A stretch of 64,000 nt of DNA. Origin: Anagrus nilaparvatae (taxonomy: Eukaryota > Arthropoda > Insecta > Hymenoptera > Mymaridae). Below the pieces are notes generated by a model. That model was not told the origin of the DNA. It was given only the letters and a program-made list of their open reading frames with translations, and ran no database searches. The stretch is from contig JAKSXM010000014.1 in assembly GCA_022575985.1 (NCBI GenBank), positions 20,956,001 through 21,020,000 of the forward strand, read 5' to 3'. The translations under genes were made by a program, and so were the position numbers. Shown in pieces: positions 48,655-60,850 of the stretch. How positions within the stretch are numbered: the first letter of the stretch is position 1; the number at the start of each line of letters is the position of its first letter.

Positions 48655-49260
48655 GATTTCAAATTTTTAGGCCCCGATCCCGCGAAAACAGCCCTGATAA
48701 CCAAAAATTGTATTTTTCGGTCAATTTTGAAGGTAATTTTGTCATACTTCATAAGAAACATTTCTAACTGTCCTAAAAATGATAAGTAAAATGTTTTCGA
48801 GGTCGTTGACTAAGAATATTTAGGTTTTGGTTTCAAAAACATACTAACCATCATTGGAAATGTTTCTTATGAAATTAGTCAAAATAACTTTCAAAATTGA
48901 CCAAATGATTCGATTTTTCGGTATTAGGGCTAATTTTTTGAGGTCAAGATCTAAAAATGTGAAATCATTGACCCCAAAAACCTAAGCCCAGTCATTTTTT
49001 AACAAATTATATAAATATCTAATGTAATATACTGGCATTCAGAGAAAGTTTTTGGGGTCAGGACCTAAATATTCTCATTTAACGACCTCAAAAACATCAT
49101 TTTTAGAACAATTCGATATGTTTCTTATTAAATAACTCAAAATAATCCAGGAAATAACCTTCAAAATTGATCGAAAAATACAGTTTTTCGGTATTAGGGC
49201 TTTTTTCTCGGGTTCAGGACCTAAAAATTTAAAATCAGGGTATCGAAAAACTTACCTATC
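48655..49260. repeat. Dispersed repeat family with alternating direct and inverted ~200-bp units
   Basis: CTTTCAAAATTGACC...TTTTTCGGTATTAGGGCT at 48887-48957 is repeated directly at 49160-49230. The unit at 48655-48735 is in inverse orientation (AGCCCTGATAACCAAAAATT). AGAAACATTTC/GAAATGTTTCTTAT blocks sit between. Shares CCCTGAT-ACCAAAAATTG with 21923-22360. Confidence 0.6.
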
Positions 49261-49559
49261 ACTTACGAGTAGCTTTGCTCAAAACTTACAAGAAAAAGCA
49301 TGTATCTAACATTTGCGGTTTCTAGAATAGACAACTACTTTCAGTTGGAAAATTAACCAATTTATTAGTTAAAAAAAACGTATAAAAGTTATATTTTAAA
49401 AGCTTATAACCAATTCTTTTGATTGTGTTTATTTACTACTTACGTACTAATAGCATAGATTATTCAATAATATCTTTCAAAACCGTATTACCTGCTACTT
49501 AAAACAATAATACCTATAATAACTTAGCACTTCCATATCTATGTTTTGAGGTAATATAA

Positions 49560-49870
49560 TAACTTTTAAATAATCGATTATTACACAGCAAAAAAAATGT
49601 CTAGTAATTTTTCTATTTTGTAGTAAGTTTACTATTTTGTAATATTACGACAAGTGCAGTAAAATCTCTGCAATTTGGTGTAAAATAACTACGCTAGTAA
49701 TAAATTCCCAAATACTCACAGTAGAACTGCTTTAGTTGAAAAACGAATTGGTTACTTCGAAATAGTAAAATTATTACAATTTGTAGTAAATTGTGGTAAT
49801 TTTAATATTTTTCTAGTAATATTACTAAATTGTAGTAAAATTACTAAACTGTAGTAATATTGTGTACAAT
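49560..49870. repeat. Degenerate TAGTAATATTAC-rich tract
   Basis: Many variants of TTGTAGTAAA and ATTACTAAATTG on both strands between CACAGCAAAAAAAATG and ATATTGTGTA. Possibly a decayed MITE; no exact terminal repeat was found. Confidence 0.4.
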
Positions 49871-50939
49871 TATTTTAGTTTCATTAACTAAAATAGCAAT
49901 CAGTATCAATTAGATCCTAAAACTGCAAATAATAGACCAAGTTTAAGGTAGAATTTTCTATATTAAAATACAAAATTAAATATTCATCGAAAATTCTAGA
50001 AATCAATAAAATTATTATAACAACAATAACAACAAAGCAAATTGAAATATAGAAAACTGATTTATGCGTTATGTTATTAATTTGACGTATTGAAAAACCG
50101 CGGATAATTAAATACCATGATAGAAATTTATGTTTTGCAAGTAGTGTAGTAAAGGTGATGTAGGTAGAATTCAAAATGAGATTAAATTATATATTTGGAT
50201 TGCGTTGCAAGCTAATAATTTATGCCTGTTAATTTATATTATTACCGACATGCAAAATATTCTTCATTCAATATTCTATCAGTCAAATAGTATATTACAT
50301 ATATATGTTTTATTTACCTTAAAGTTTATTTATGCCTTAATTAATATTATATTTATAATTGAGAAACTACAACTCGAACTTTGACTAACGTTTCTGAAAA
50401 ATACCTTATACTGTAATTAATTTAATCATTAACAGTCAATGCTTTATTTAATGACTTTGATAAATGTGCTCTATCTTTTGTTAATTATTTTAAAAATTGG
50501 TACAGTTAAATTAAAATTGAATGGAAATATTTCTGATATTTAATTTTATTATACAGCATAGACTTCTTGTTGTGGTGAATCACTTTTCAGATATTGTTCT
50601 GACTAATAAAAATAGTTTAAAAAAGTTTTAAGTAGTTGAGCACTATGAATAGTCAGACGCAAATCGTAAACTGCGGTTAAGATCATATTGATGTTTCTTT
50701 AAAAATTGATTACATTTTGCATTTTTTATAAGATATAATATAATTAAAAGAAATATTTAATTTTACAGAAACAGAATCGGAAAAAATGCATTGAAATTTA
50801 GACCCAACGTCTTTCCTAGCATTTTGCGTAAAAATATATAGTCAGGTCGTATCGACGATTTAGGGAAAAAGTATGGCTGAAGCAAAATTTTCCTTTGGAA
50901 AGTTATTGAAATCTTTTTAGCAGTTTATCAAAGAACATT

Positions 50940-51300
50940 GTCTACATCCAAAAAAAACTTGTTAAACTGAAAGGGGGGTAAAAAACACCCCCATTTTCCA
51001 CCCCATTAAGTAAGAAAAATTAGTTATACCTTTTTATTTTAAATTGGCATATCCTTGTAGGTAATTTGGGTCACTAAATCCAAACATGGAGTCAGAAAAT
51101 TTTTTTGAGGGATGTAACACCCTTACTTAAGGGTAAAAAATTACTTTTTTAAAATAATAATATATTTTTTTCTATTTTGTCACCCTCTATTAAGTATCTT
51201 AGGACTCTGAATCTAAATCTGGAGTAAACAACTATTTTTGAAAGATGTAGTACCCTTATTTTTACCCTTACAACCCTTAAAATATCATTTTTTTAAAAAA
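50940..51300. repeat. Two degenerate ~125-bp tandem units
   Basis: TCACTAAATCCAAACATGGA then TTTTTTTGAGGGATGTAACA (51070-51120) parallels GACTCTGAATCTAAATCTGG then ATTTTTGAAAGATGTAGTAC (51205-51255). Each is followed by CCCTTA and a T/A run. Non-coding. Confidence 0.5.
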
Positions 51301-53381
51301 CATTTTCTTTTCAATTTTTATCGATTCCAGATACTTATAAAAAAGATTACAATTCAAAATAAGCAACTTACTCCAGTAATACTGTAATAAAATTTAATAA
51401 TGATTTCTTAACAAAAAAAAATTGGTTTCAAAACCCAGAACATCTTGTATCGATAAATGATTCTTTTATCGATATAAATTTATATGTTTAAAAAGGAAAA
51501 CAAGAAAAATAATAAAAACAATAATAATAATAAAAATTGATGCTCAACCAACCGATTTTATAAACATGCACGAATGCCCAACAACTGAAATACATCCATA
51601 AATTGATTGCTTTCGGAATCGAATCGTGAAAAGCTTCATATCAACTATCTTTTACATCTTCAATTTTTCTTTTTTTTCTATTATTATGATTTACTTTTTT
51701 TATTTTTTATTTTACTAACTGATGAATAGAAAGAATAATCCTGACCATGGCATTTTGAAGTTAAAACGTGATTTATCATAAAAATTGGTGTTGTATATAA
51801 ACATGAAAGAATTACATTAAAACATTGATTTAAATCATAGTGTTGCTCTCTTGAAAATAAAATATGAATTATATTATGTTCATGTTTCATTCACATTGAT
51901 TTATTTTTGAAAAAAATTTTCTTATCATTTTAATACAAAAGATAATAATTATTTATATTTCTCGTTACAGTATATTAGATATTCATTAAAAGATATAAAA
52001 TCAAATCAAAAATATCTATCAAATAAATTTAATAAAATTTAATTAAAAATGTTTACATTACAATTGTCGACCCTTGTTCCGTACATTTTTTACCCTTCAG
52101 GTTCGATGCAATTTTCCTCTGAGTATTTAAGTATTTTAATCGGGCTTGTTAAGATTTTTATCGGTTACTTCCTATTTATGGGTCATTGAACAATATGACA
52201 TTCGTTATTACCAAAAATTCTCCAGTTTTCTACAAAAAAAAATGTCACAAAATGACCTAAAATTGCTTATTGTAAAACAACTGGATTATTTTATATTAAA
52301 ATAGATTTCATACCTTTACTCAGCGACCATCATATTTGTATTCATCGACTGGAAAAAATACGCAGTAAAAAATTTTATCCATCTATGAAGGATAAAAAGT
52401 GTCCATAAATTTGAGGTCTACTGACCACGACAGATCTAGTGTATTTTTTAATTTGGTCATACTTTCATATGAATGAATCGTAAAATTTGCTGTAACTTTA
52501 AAAAGCATTAAATAATGAATATAATTAACTTTTCTCTTTAAAAAGTTTTAATGATTTAATTTTTAAGTTATCTTAGGTTAACTCTATAACTCAAATATAT
52601 ACTTTTTTCATTTATTCTTAAACACAAGACACTTTTCAAAGTTAAATCCTTCTAATGAGTACAGATAAGGGTATTTTATTAAAATCCTTTACCATAAGAA
52701 TAATTCGTTTAAATAACCAAGTCAGTATATTTACCCATCTTTTAAAAATTTTACAGTATTTATTATGAACTTTTTGCAAAACTGTCTGCACTTACGAAGC
52801 TAAAACATTCTAAAAAATTAGCTTTGTGATTATTGAATCTAATCCGAACCTACCTTATAAAATAATCATTTGAGTATTTTGTTCAGTTTTTTTTGAATTT
52901 TTTTTTTCAATTGAATGACATTATCTTTGGTTTAATTAAACTAATGCTTATTAAATGATATTAAAATTATACAATTTCAATTAATAGTACAATAAACGAA
53001 ATTGTTTTTTATTTATTTTTCTATATCATAATCTTGTTTTATTTATTTACAATTCAATAAATTCAAATTTATTTATTCTGGTTCATTCGATGGAGAGCCA
53101 TTAGTGAATTATTCATATAAATTAAAAAAAAAAATAATATCTCAATGTTTTTATCAATATTTTTTTTTCAATTGATATATTTTATGGATTTCGTTACTTT
53201 CAAGTATAATACATAAAAAATAAAACAAAAAAGAGTTTATTGATGCATATAATACAAATTCGATTTAAATTTTACAAAAAACTTTCACTTATGTCATAAA
53301 TATTAATAATATTTATTTTTAGTGTCATATTTTTTAAAAAAATTTATTTATACAATTAGTATTTTCAGTTAAAATTTTTAC
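51301..53381. other. Non-coding AT-rich DNA
   Basis: No exon or repeat recognised. 52370-52440 (TCTACTGACCACGACAGATC) faintly resembles the 18.4/57.5-kb repeat. Confidence 0.35.
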
Positions 53382-53821
53382 CCATTAATGCCCAATCGAT
53401 ACATTCCAACTATTTAAATATTTTTTAATGAAAAAATTAATATTTTTAACTAAAAATATCACCTGGCTGATAATTGGGGCTGCTATTTTCATTTCTGGAG
53501 TACATATTTAAGTACAACCCTTAAAGTGTGATATACCTCCCATAAGTAAGGGGTAAATTCTAAATAATTTTTTTGTGATATAAATTTACCTCATGTTTAG
53601 GGGATGCTTTAGACGTTTAATAGGTTAACGACACGTTGCTTACAGTCCTAAATTGAGTTTTTTAGACTTTTGAGATTTTTTTTGTGTGCATGTCTAAAAA
53701 TTATATTAAATTTATCCATTTTTTAGGCGATGATATCACATTTTCTAGGGATGAACAAAATATTGATTTTTTCATTAAAAAATATTTAACTAGCTGGAAT
53801 GTATCGATTGGGCGTTAATGG
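53382..53821. repeat. Inverted-repeat element, 440 bp
   Basis: CCATTAATGCCCAATCGATA (53382) then CATTCCAACTATTTAAATAT; complement at the right end, ATATTTAACTAGCTGGAATG then TATCGATTGGGCGTTAATGG (to 53821). Arms are ~65 bp. Non-coding interior. Confidence 0.75.
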
Positions 53822-54138
53822 ACTAAATTAATTAATGAAACTTATTGTTCGTTTAATTCTATCGATTTATGAAAATTATATATTTAAACATGGTTACGTT
53901 TTAATTAAAGATTGCTTAATTTTTATTTTCAAGAAAAAAAATATCTAATTTTTAAACAAGGACAAAATATTGGTTTAGACTTTACAGACATAGTTTTGCC
54001 CTAGATACGTTCTTTTAGTTTTTAATAAAAATAACGTAATTTTTATGATTAATTTTCTCAATAAAATTATTACGTAATAAAAAGATTTTCTTATAGTTAT
54101 TTTATATACTCATAATAAAAAAAAAAAAAAAAAAAAAA

Positions 54139-54370
54139 ATTTATTTTATTATTTTTCCCATAAGAACAGATGGCGCTGAAGTTGGTGTCTAAAAGAGGTC
54201 CAAATTGGACTACATCATGACTTGATTTAGAATCATGAACTATCATTAATGAAAAATTTTGAAAATTAAAAAAAGATAAAAAGTAAAAAGCGGAAAATCG
54301 ACAATTTAATTTTCGGCACCAAGTTCAGCGCCATCTCATTATATGCGAAAAATGATAAAATAAAAAATTT
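54139..54370. repeat. MITE-like inverted repeat with GATGGCGCTGAA
   Basis: Left arm TTTATTTTATTATTTTTCCC, then CAGATGGCGCTGAAGTTGGT; right arm GGCACCAAGTTCAGCGCCAT then CTCATTATATGCGAAAAATG. Arms are ~55-60 bp. The GGCGCTGAA core is conspicuously GC-rich and conserved in both arms. A 22-base A run lies just outside the left end. Confidence 0.7.
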
Positions 54371-57300
54371 TTAATTCATTAATCGATGCTGGTTTCCGTA
54401 ACTTGTATATGTGAACGTGTAATAATCTGAATCTGTAATATTATTTCTTTTCAATCATAAGCTTTAGAGAGTTTGTTTTTATTTTTTGATTATTTTTAGC
54501 AAAAGTTATTCATTCTCATAATTGTGCTTGGCATTCCTAAACAAGTTAAAACAGTATTATTATAGTAATATTACTCAATATTTTGACAAAGATTTTAAAA
54601 TATAAAACGTTAATGCTACACGGGTTTTAACTCAAAATATTGTATCTTGGTTCTTTAGACGTGCTGAAGCTTAATTACCACACACCGCATAAATTTATGA
54701 AACATGGTAGTAACTAAGCAAAGTCCTGTTTCTTATCACGTATATTGTATACAAAATCTTAGAGCATTTTCATTACATGAACTTAATACACAAACCGCTT
54801 ACATTTACACACAAGCCTCTCAATTATTTAAATTTTTTTTTTTATTTTCTATATTTCTGGCACATACTTACAAAAAATTAGTAAATATAACAAAAATTAC
54901 GACTTTGTGTACTAAATTAAGTTTAGTTATAAAAGTCACATATTTATCGAATCATAAAGCTAGAGAAATTCCGATTTTAAACCGTACTGGCAGACCTTTG
55001 AATAAAAAAAAATACCGAAATTTCAGATCAAATAGCCTTAAATTCAGATATCCGCACACCCCTACAATTGATTATCTCAATAACAGGAATTGTTTATTTT
55101 TTGTTTTATTAAATTCAAATATTTGTATTAAAAAATTTTATTTAAAAACAATGTTTATATGAAAAAGTATTTTAAGCATTTTTTTAGTAAAATAAAAAAT
55201 TTTAATTAACATTCAATTGAATTATATATTTAAACGCTGAAAAAAATTTTTGTTTTATTATTTTTCAATTGAATAATTACTTATTTAGAGATTAAATAAA
55301 AAATTGCTTTTATAATATTAATATTTTATTGTTTAAATTAATGAAAAGCAGGTATCGTAGAATGAGATAGTTAATAAAGAAATAAAATATTTAATTGCTG
55401 TTAAGTTTTGAATATTCTGTTAATAACTAAATTAGTTAATATTTTCAAATGTTATTTTTATTTTATATAATTATGTAATGTTGCTTTTGCAATATGATAA
55501 CTAAATTGTATAAACACATTCTCTCTAATGTTCAATTATTATCATTATATCTATATATATGTATGTATATGTGAATATTATGAAAAGCTTAAGCACTTAA
55601 GTTTAATATTACTGTATTATTATATAAATATATTTTTATTAATATACTCCTATTGTTTCGAATTAAATCTCTAAAATTGTCATTAGTATAACTATTATCA
55701 AATATAAACACAAATAAATATTTAGCATTCTTATTACGAGTGTTGTTATTTGTTAATTTTTATTTTAATTGCAAAATCATTTTGAAATGTGGATTTAATT
55801 TTTATAAAAATTGCTCGGAAGCACCTCAAATACTCTAGTGTTTCTGTATTTATGCTATAACTTCCAATTCGAAATTTTTTGTTAGCCTGGGCACCCCTAT
55901 TTTCTATGAAGATGTTGCTATAACTTTTACTTTTAAATTCACTATAGTATTTAAAAAATAATAATTAACTCTGTTTTTAAAAATTAATTAATTAAAACGA
56001 TTAGCGAAAATTTTCACAGAAATCACTATGAATACTTTTACTTACTCTTTATCTTTATTCGTAGCGTATAGAAAATATAAATTATACCCAGAAAAAGAAA
56101 GCAAAGGAGAACTAACAAAGATGAAGAAACTTTGCTCTGCAGAGCAAATCAAATTTAATTATAGTTGTCCTTTCTTGTAGTTATTATCAAATATAAATTA
56201 AATACACGTTTTCACCTTCTAGCAAAGTTAATACAGAAAATCAGAGAATAAAAAAATTATTTTTTCCCTGGGAATTGACACGTAATTTTTTGCACTCGTT
56301 CTACGCCTTGACAGAACAAAAATATTTTAAGCACCATGCATTAAAAAGTTTAGGCACCAGCGTGAATACATATCACTAGTTCCCGAAGTTGTATAAAATA
56401 CTTTTTATATACCTACTTTTTATTAATTTAATCAATAAATTTTATTATAATATTTTTCTTTAAATTTTTATGTGAATTTAACTCATTTGATAGAATTTGT
56501 GTAAACATGGGTTACAGAAGAATTTCAAAAATAAACTGTTGGTGAATTGGTAAAATTTTATCAATAAAAGTTATTTACAAATAAGTAGGTTACAAAATAT
56601 AAATATAAATAAGAAAAGAGTAAAAAGTATTTAAATATGTATGACATAACAATTGAGTTAACTTAGCATATAATGTGTATATAAAATTTTAATATACTTT
56701 ACTTTTGATTACATACTTTAAACATTTGCTATTCTCTCTGATCATTATCATCGATTCAAGAAACTTCAAAACTAATTTCCTTATATAAAATGGATTGGTA
56801 AAACTTGCTACTTGAAATCAACTTATTTATACAAAAGTAAAGTTTTCGACTTGCTAATCGTGACTTTTCCAAATTCAACTATTTATTTATCGATTATAAT
56901 TTATATAAGATTATCCTTATTGCGCAAAAATTTACTTAATTATTCATACGTGATTTGGATTTTAAATATTTGATTACTAATGGAATTTTATTTCTTTGAC
57001 TTGGAATTTATAAGAATTTTGTGCATTCGGTCATATGATAAATTAAATATTTTCTTTTTTAATTAATAATAAGAGAAATGCTTCGGTGTTTAAATTTAAT
57101 AAAATTTATTAAAAACACTTTTAGTTATGAATTTATAAACATTCAAGTGTCTAATGAATGCAAAGCTTTACTTCAAATATTTAGGATAGATTTTATACCC
57201 TCTATTTACTTGAATAAAACTTATGGGCCTATACAGCTATTTACCTCAACGCTATCAGATAGACGATGTTAGGAGTTCTTAGATTAATTAATCATGCCGC

Positions 57301-57459
57301 TTTTTTTTCACTATACGGTTTTTTCAGTCGATCTTATTTCTCAGTGATTGTTTTCAAGTAAAGGCATTTTTCGGATAAGTACAGTGATTTGGCCCTTGGA
57401 ACCAAACCTAACCTAAGTAGTAGCATCCAAAAAGTTATCAAAAAACTTACTGATTCTCA
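54371..57459. other. Non-coding AT-rich DNA
   Basis: Contains a 152-codon open frame (54704-55162) without recognisable motifs, judged chance. 56090-56170 has AAGCAAAGGAGAACTAACAA and a CTCTGCAGAGCA palindrome. No gene found. Confidence 0.4.
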
Positions 57460-57560
57460 TTGGAATTAGACCCCTCGGCCACGACAAACCCCCGAAAACC
57501 TGAAAAAACCGTTTTTTTGGGACTTTTTATATTTTATTTTAGGGGCCGGATCATTGTATT
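57460..57560. repeat. Dispersed repeat, copy 2 (shared with 18395-18500)
   Basis: CTCATTGGAATTAGACCCCT, CCACGACAAACCCCCGAAAA, TTTTTGGGACTTTTTATATT and GGGGCCGGATCATTG parallel the copy at 18.4 kb. Confidence 0.55.
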
Positions 57561-59102
57561 TATCCGGAAGTAGCCTGTTCTAACACAATTCTATGAACAA
57601 TTTTTAAGACTTTACCTACTCTAATCTATATTTCTACAACCTTAATATTTATTTTAAATTTTTGTAAACTGAAGATGGTGCACTCGGCAGCTAATAGTTA
57701 ACTCTTCTATTATTTTGTAAAACAACATAATTTTTCAAAGAATTAAACTAAATTTAAATAAATTAAAATTTTTTTTTAAATTAAATATTATTCAATATTT
57801 TTTTGCATTGCTAAATCATTTGAAAAGAAATGTAATTTATCAATAAAAAAAAATTTTTTTTTACAATTTTCTTGAGCAATTTTCTTTTGGCATAAATATA
57901 TTTTCAAAGCATATGAATAAATATAATTCTTGAGTTATGTAAGCGTATACCTTAAAAATTGACAGAACGATTTTCCTCATACACCAACTGACAAAAAAAA
58001 AACTATTTATTCAATAAAAAAAAAAATTTATGTAAATTTGCATTAGATTTTAAAGTTCAAGCGAGAAAAATGTAGAGTAGAAGAAAGAGAGAAAGATGTT
58101 AGGTGAATAAAATTTTAACAATAAAGCCATACGAATGAGCATAGCGACCGTCAGGTAGTAAAATATTCTCTAAGGAAATCTATATACATTGCATTGGAAA
58201 TGATTTCTTTTGTCAAATGATGTAGCAATACCACAAAATATTTTACGATTTCTCGAGATTTTAAGAAAAGTTTAGCTATATTTATAAAAGAAGAAAAATG
58301 ACTGAAATTATTTAAAGAATAAAATACATAGTATTTGTAGTCCCATTTAATGCATAATTTAGGACTATAATAACGATAAAATGCAGAATTATTGCAAAAG
58401 ATTTATCGATAATAAATATACGCATAAATACATTCGATCGAAAAACCATCTCCCTCGTAATTTCAATACTTTTTAGAATTCTAAGAAAGTCAGTTTGTAG
58501 TATAGAGATTCAACTCCCTTGGAATTTTAGCCTTAAGGCATTATGCACTAACAGTATAGATTTCCAAGAAATAATTTTCTTTCACCCTCTTTTAGATATT
58601 TTAAGCTTATATATCTATAAAATTCTTTTTGAAAAATTCTTATTCTACTAAACCATGTTATACATCCAATTTGTCTTTTTTCCTTACTTTTAAATCGCCT
58701 TTCGGTTTTCTCACTTTTTCAAAGAGGAGGTGTAGTATGTATTAAGTTTTTAGTAAAGGGGAATGTGATTTACTTTTTTTTACCCAGCTTTATACATAAT
58801 TCCTTAGGATGTTATAGCGATACTGAGTAAAAATTCAAGCTTAACGTCGTTCTACGAGCATAAAAAAAATAAAGAAACAAGCTATCTGTTTTTTTTTTTA
58901 GATTTTAAGTGTCATCTTCACATTTTACACATGTGTGGTTTTTTTCTTGTTTGTAAAGTTGGAAGGATATATTTTTTTACGATGAGGATTTATTGCTGCC
59001 TTTTCCAGAAAAAAAACGTGAAAATTTCTTCGTTTTATTTTTATGGTACATATTCATGCATAATTGAAAACATAATGTGATAAAGAAACTAGAAAAATTG
59101 AT
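57561..59102. other. Non-coding AT-rich DNA 3' of the PLE
   Basis: No feature recognised. Confidence 0.4.
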
Positions 59103-59165
59103 ATTAAATAAAAATATTTGATTTCTGAGCTAACAATTTGCTTTATTTTTTCAATAAATTGCCCA

Positions 59166-59198
59166 CGTTTCGAAGACCTTCAGTCTTCATTATCAAGG
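59166..59198 (-). repeat. PLE-associated hairpin followed by CGAAACG
   Basis: On the minus strand the sequence is TTGATAATGA, then a stem GAAGAC/GTCTTC with loop TGAAG, then GAAACG. It lies 3' of the PLE frame. The stem followed by GAAAC resembles half of a hammerhead ribozyme, a motif known from Penelope-like elements, but the CUGAUGA core is not intact, so no ribozyme is claimed. Confidence 0.6.
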
Positions 59199-59605
59199 CT
59201 AAAAATTTACAATATTTTACAATTTTATAAAAACTTTTTTTACATAATTTCAAATTTAAAAATTAAACATTACCTTATTAAATATTTTAAAGTAAAGAAT
59301 ATACAATATTCTTCACTGAGTAACGATCTTATACTAATCTTTGAGCTTTTTAAAAAATTTTACAAGTGCTAGATTTTTTTATACGAAGGAACATAATATA
59401 AACAAAATATAAAGTTTGTAACTCTAACGTACATTTTTAATGACTATTTTTTAATATGAAACTTATTACTCATTATTAAATACTCTGAATCTATAAATTT
59501 TCAAAATAATTTATTTGTCGGTCCCTAAACTCTTCTATATGATTTTTAACATATATCTAAATGTTCAAGTGCTTTAGGTTTAAAAAATGTTTTATTTAAT
59601 TTTTA

Positions 59606-60769
59606 TTATTTCCGTTTTCTTATTATTCTACTCCTTCTATTTAACCCCAGTCTATTTTTATAACAAAAAATTCGTTTTTTAATCTTTTTGCTCTTTTTAA
59701 TCAAACGTATCGTGTTTTTAAAGTGACCTTTTAAAAAACAGGTGTCTTCTATTCTATTCATGGTATTATCGTTATATTCTATAAACATCATCTCCGAATG
59801 TAATCGTTTACTATAATTTTTTTCCCTGTCTAAAATGATGATATTCTCAAAGTCGATTTTATGTTTAAAGAATTTACTATGCGTGTTTAAGACGTTACGA
59901 CTACAATTTTTTTCAACATCTTTTTCATGTTCTCCAATCCTGATACCCAATTTCCGAGATGTTTGACCTATATACCTATGATCGCATGATTTACAATTTA
60001 TCTGATAGACTACACCTGAATTTTCATTTTTGTTTATTTTATCTTTACCTAATTTTACGAACTTTTTTAATTTACTTTTTGCCGTATTAATCGGAATATA
60101 TTTAACTTTTTTTATATGTTTATTTAGAGAAGGGGTAGCATACTTGTAATAAGGCAAACTTATTCTTTTTATCTCATTATTATAATTATTTAAATTATTT
60201 CGATTTTGATTTCTAGTCTGACCTATGTTACTATTAGTTTTATTAAAATGATGGCAAAGTCTTTTTTTGACATATTTATTTATAAATTTTGAGGGATAAT
60301 TATTCATTTTTAAGTAATTTTTTGCCAATGTGATGTTTTTTTCTTGAAATTTCTTATCTGACAATAAAATGCATTTATCTATTAAATTATACACTATGGC
60401 TATTTTTTGGGCAATTGGTGAGTGACTTAAAAAATTTACTAATCTACCACTGTATGTTTCTTTTCTAAACCAATCCGTTTTTGCTCTTTCATTTTTTTCC
60501 CTTATAATTTTTAAATCTAAAAAGTTAATTGAATTATTAGTTTCTCTTTCCATTGTAAATTGTACCGAACTATTATAATCATTAAACGTCTTAAATAAAT
60601 TATCTATTTCTCCTTTTTTTACTAATATTAATGTGTCATCTACGAATCTTTTGTATAAAATTATATCATTATCACAATTTTTTATTGGGTTATAAAAATG
60701 GTTTCGAAAATTATTTAAGGCATTACTACTTTTTAATTTATCTAAACAATTTATCTCTAATTCTTGCAA
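59606..60769 (-). CDS. Penelope-like reverse transcriptase / GIY-YIG endonuclease, partial
   Basis: An open frame of 387 codons to its stop, with no internal stops or frameshifts. Residues 39-50 contain YKRFVDDTLILV, the catalytic aspartate pair of the RT (motif Y/FVDD). INFLDLKI (81-88) and the following WFRKETYSGRLVNFLSHSP are typical of PLE thumb regions. Residues 252-281 give the GIY-YIG nuclease signature: GVVYQINC, a CKSC zinc-knuckle-like pair, RYIGQTSRKLGIRIGEH. A downstream glutamate in HSEMMFIE (326) fits the catalytic Glu. The C-terminus is very basic. The N-terminal RT motifs are missing, so the protein cannot be autonomous. The first codon is TTG because the reading frame simply enters from the truncated 5' side, not because of a real start. 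The intact frame suggests a fairly recent insertion. Confidence 0.9.
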   Translation of the reverse strand: MQELEINCLDKLKSSNALNNFRNHFYNPIKNCDNDIILYKRFVDDTLILVKKGEIDNLFKTFNDYNSSVQFTMERETNNSINFLDLKIIREKNERAKTDWFRKETYSGRLVNFLSHSPIAQKIAIVYNLIDKCILLSDKKFQEKNITLAKNYLKMNNYPSKFINKYVKKRLCHHFNKTNSNIGQTRNQNRNNLNNYNNEIKRISLPYYKYATPSLNKHIKKVKYIPINTAKSKLKKFVKLGKDKINKNENSGVVYQINCKSCDHRYIGQTSRKLGIRIGEHEKDVEKNCSRNVLNTHSKFFKHKIDFENIIILDREKNYSKRLHSEMMFIEYNDNTMNRIEDTCFLKGHFKNTIRLIKKSKKIKKRIFCYKNRLGLNRRSRIIRKRK

Positions 60770-60850
60770 GGTTATGTTGGCTAATTTAAAAAAAATATAA
60801 TTTAAAGAATCCTGTCTTTAATACTTATTTTTTTTTTTTTTTTTGTTTAG

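Larger units (their letters stand above)
59103..60790 (-). mobile_element. Penelope-like element (PLE), 5'-truncated
   Basis: A retroelement fragment antisense to the surrounding host gene. Homology begins upstream of the TTG at 60767-60769, where the open frame reads KLANIT, corresponding to the reverse-transcriptase segment usually containing SP-LANI. It runs through the end of the RT, a basic linker and a GIY-YIG endonuclease, then ~370 bp of AT-rich 3' region. That region includes a hairpin plus CGAAACG motif (59166-59198) and ends near 59103. The segment 59103-59225 matches 41074-41196 on the opposite strand, which helps mark the 3' terminus. The 5' break lies only ~60 nt from the Beat-like exon. 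Confidence 0.85.

Noticed and set aside
54704..55162. 152-codon open frame on the plus strand
   Set aside because: Residue composition follows the AT-rich background, with no domain, signal peptide or splice context; stop-free runs of this length are expected occasionally in 64 kb.
59166..59198. Active hammerhead ribozyme in the PLE
   Set aside because: The stem and GAAAC are present but CUGAUGA is replaced by a longer, non-canonical segment and no cleavage site with full helix I/III could be placed.
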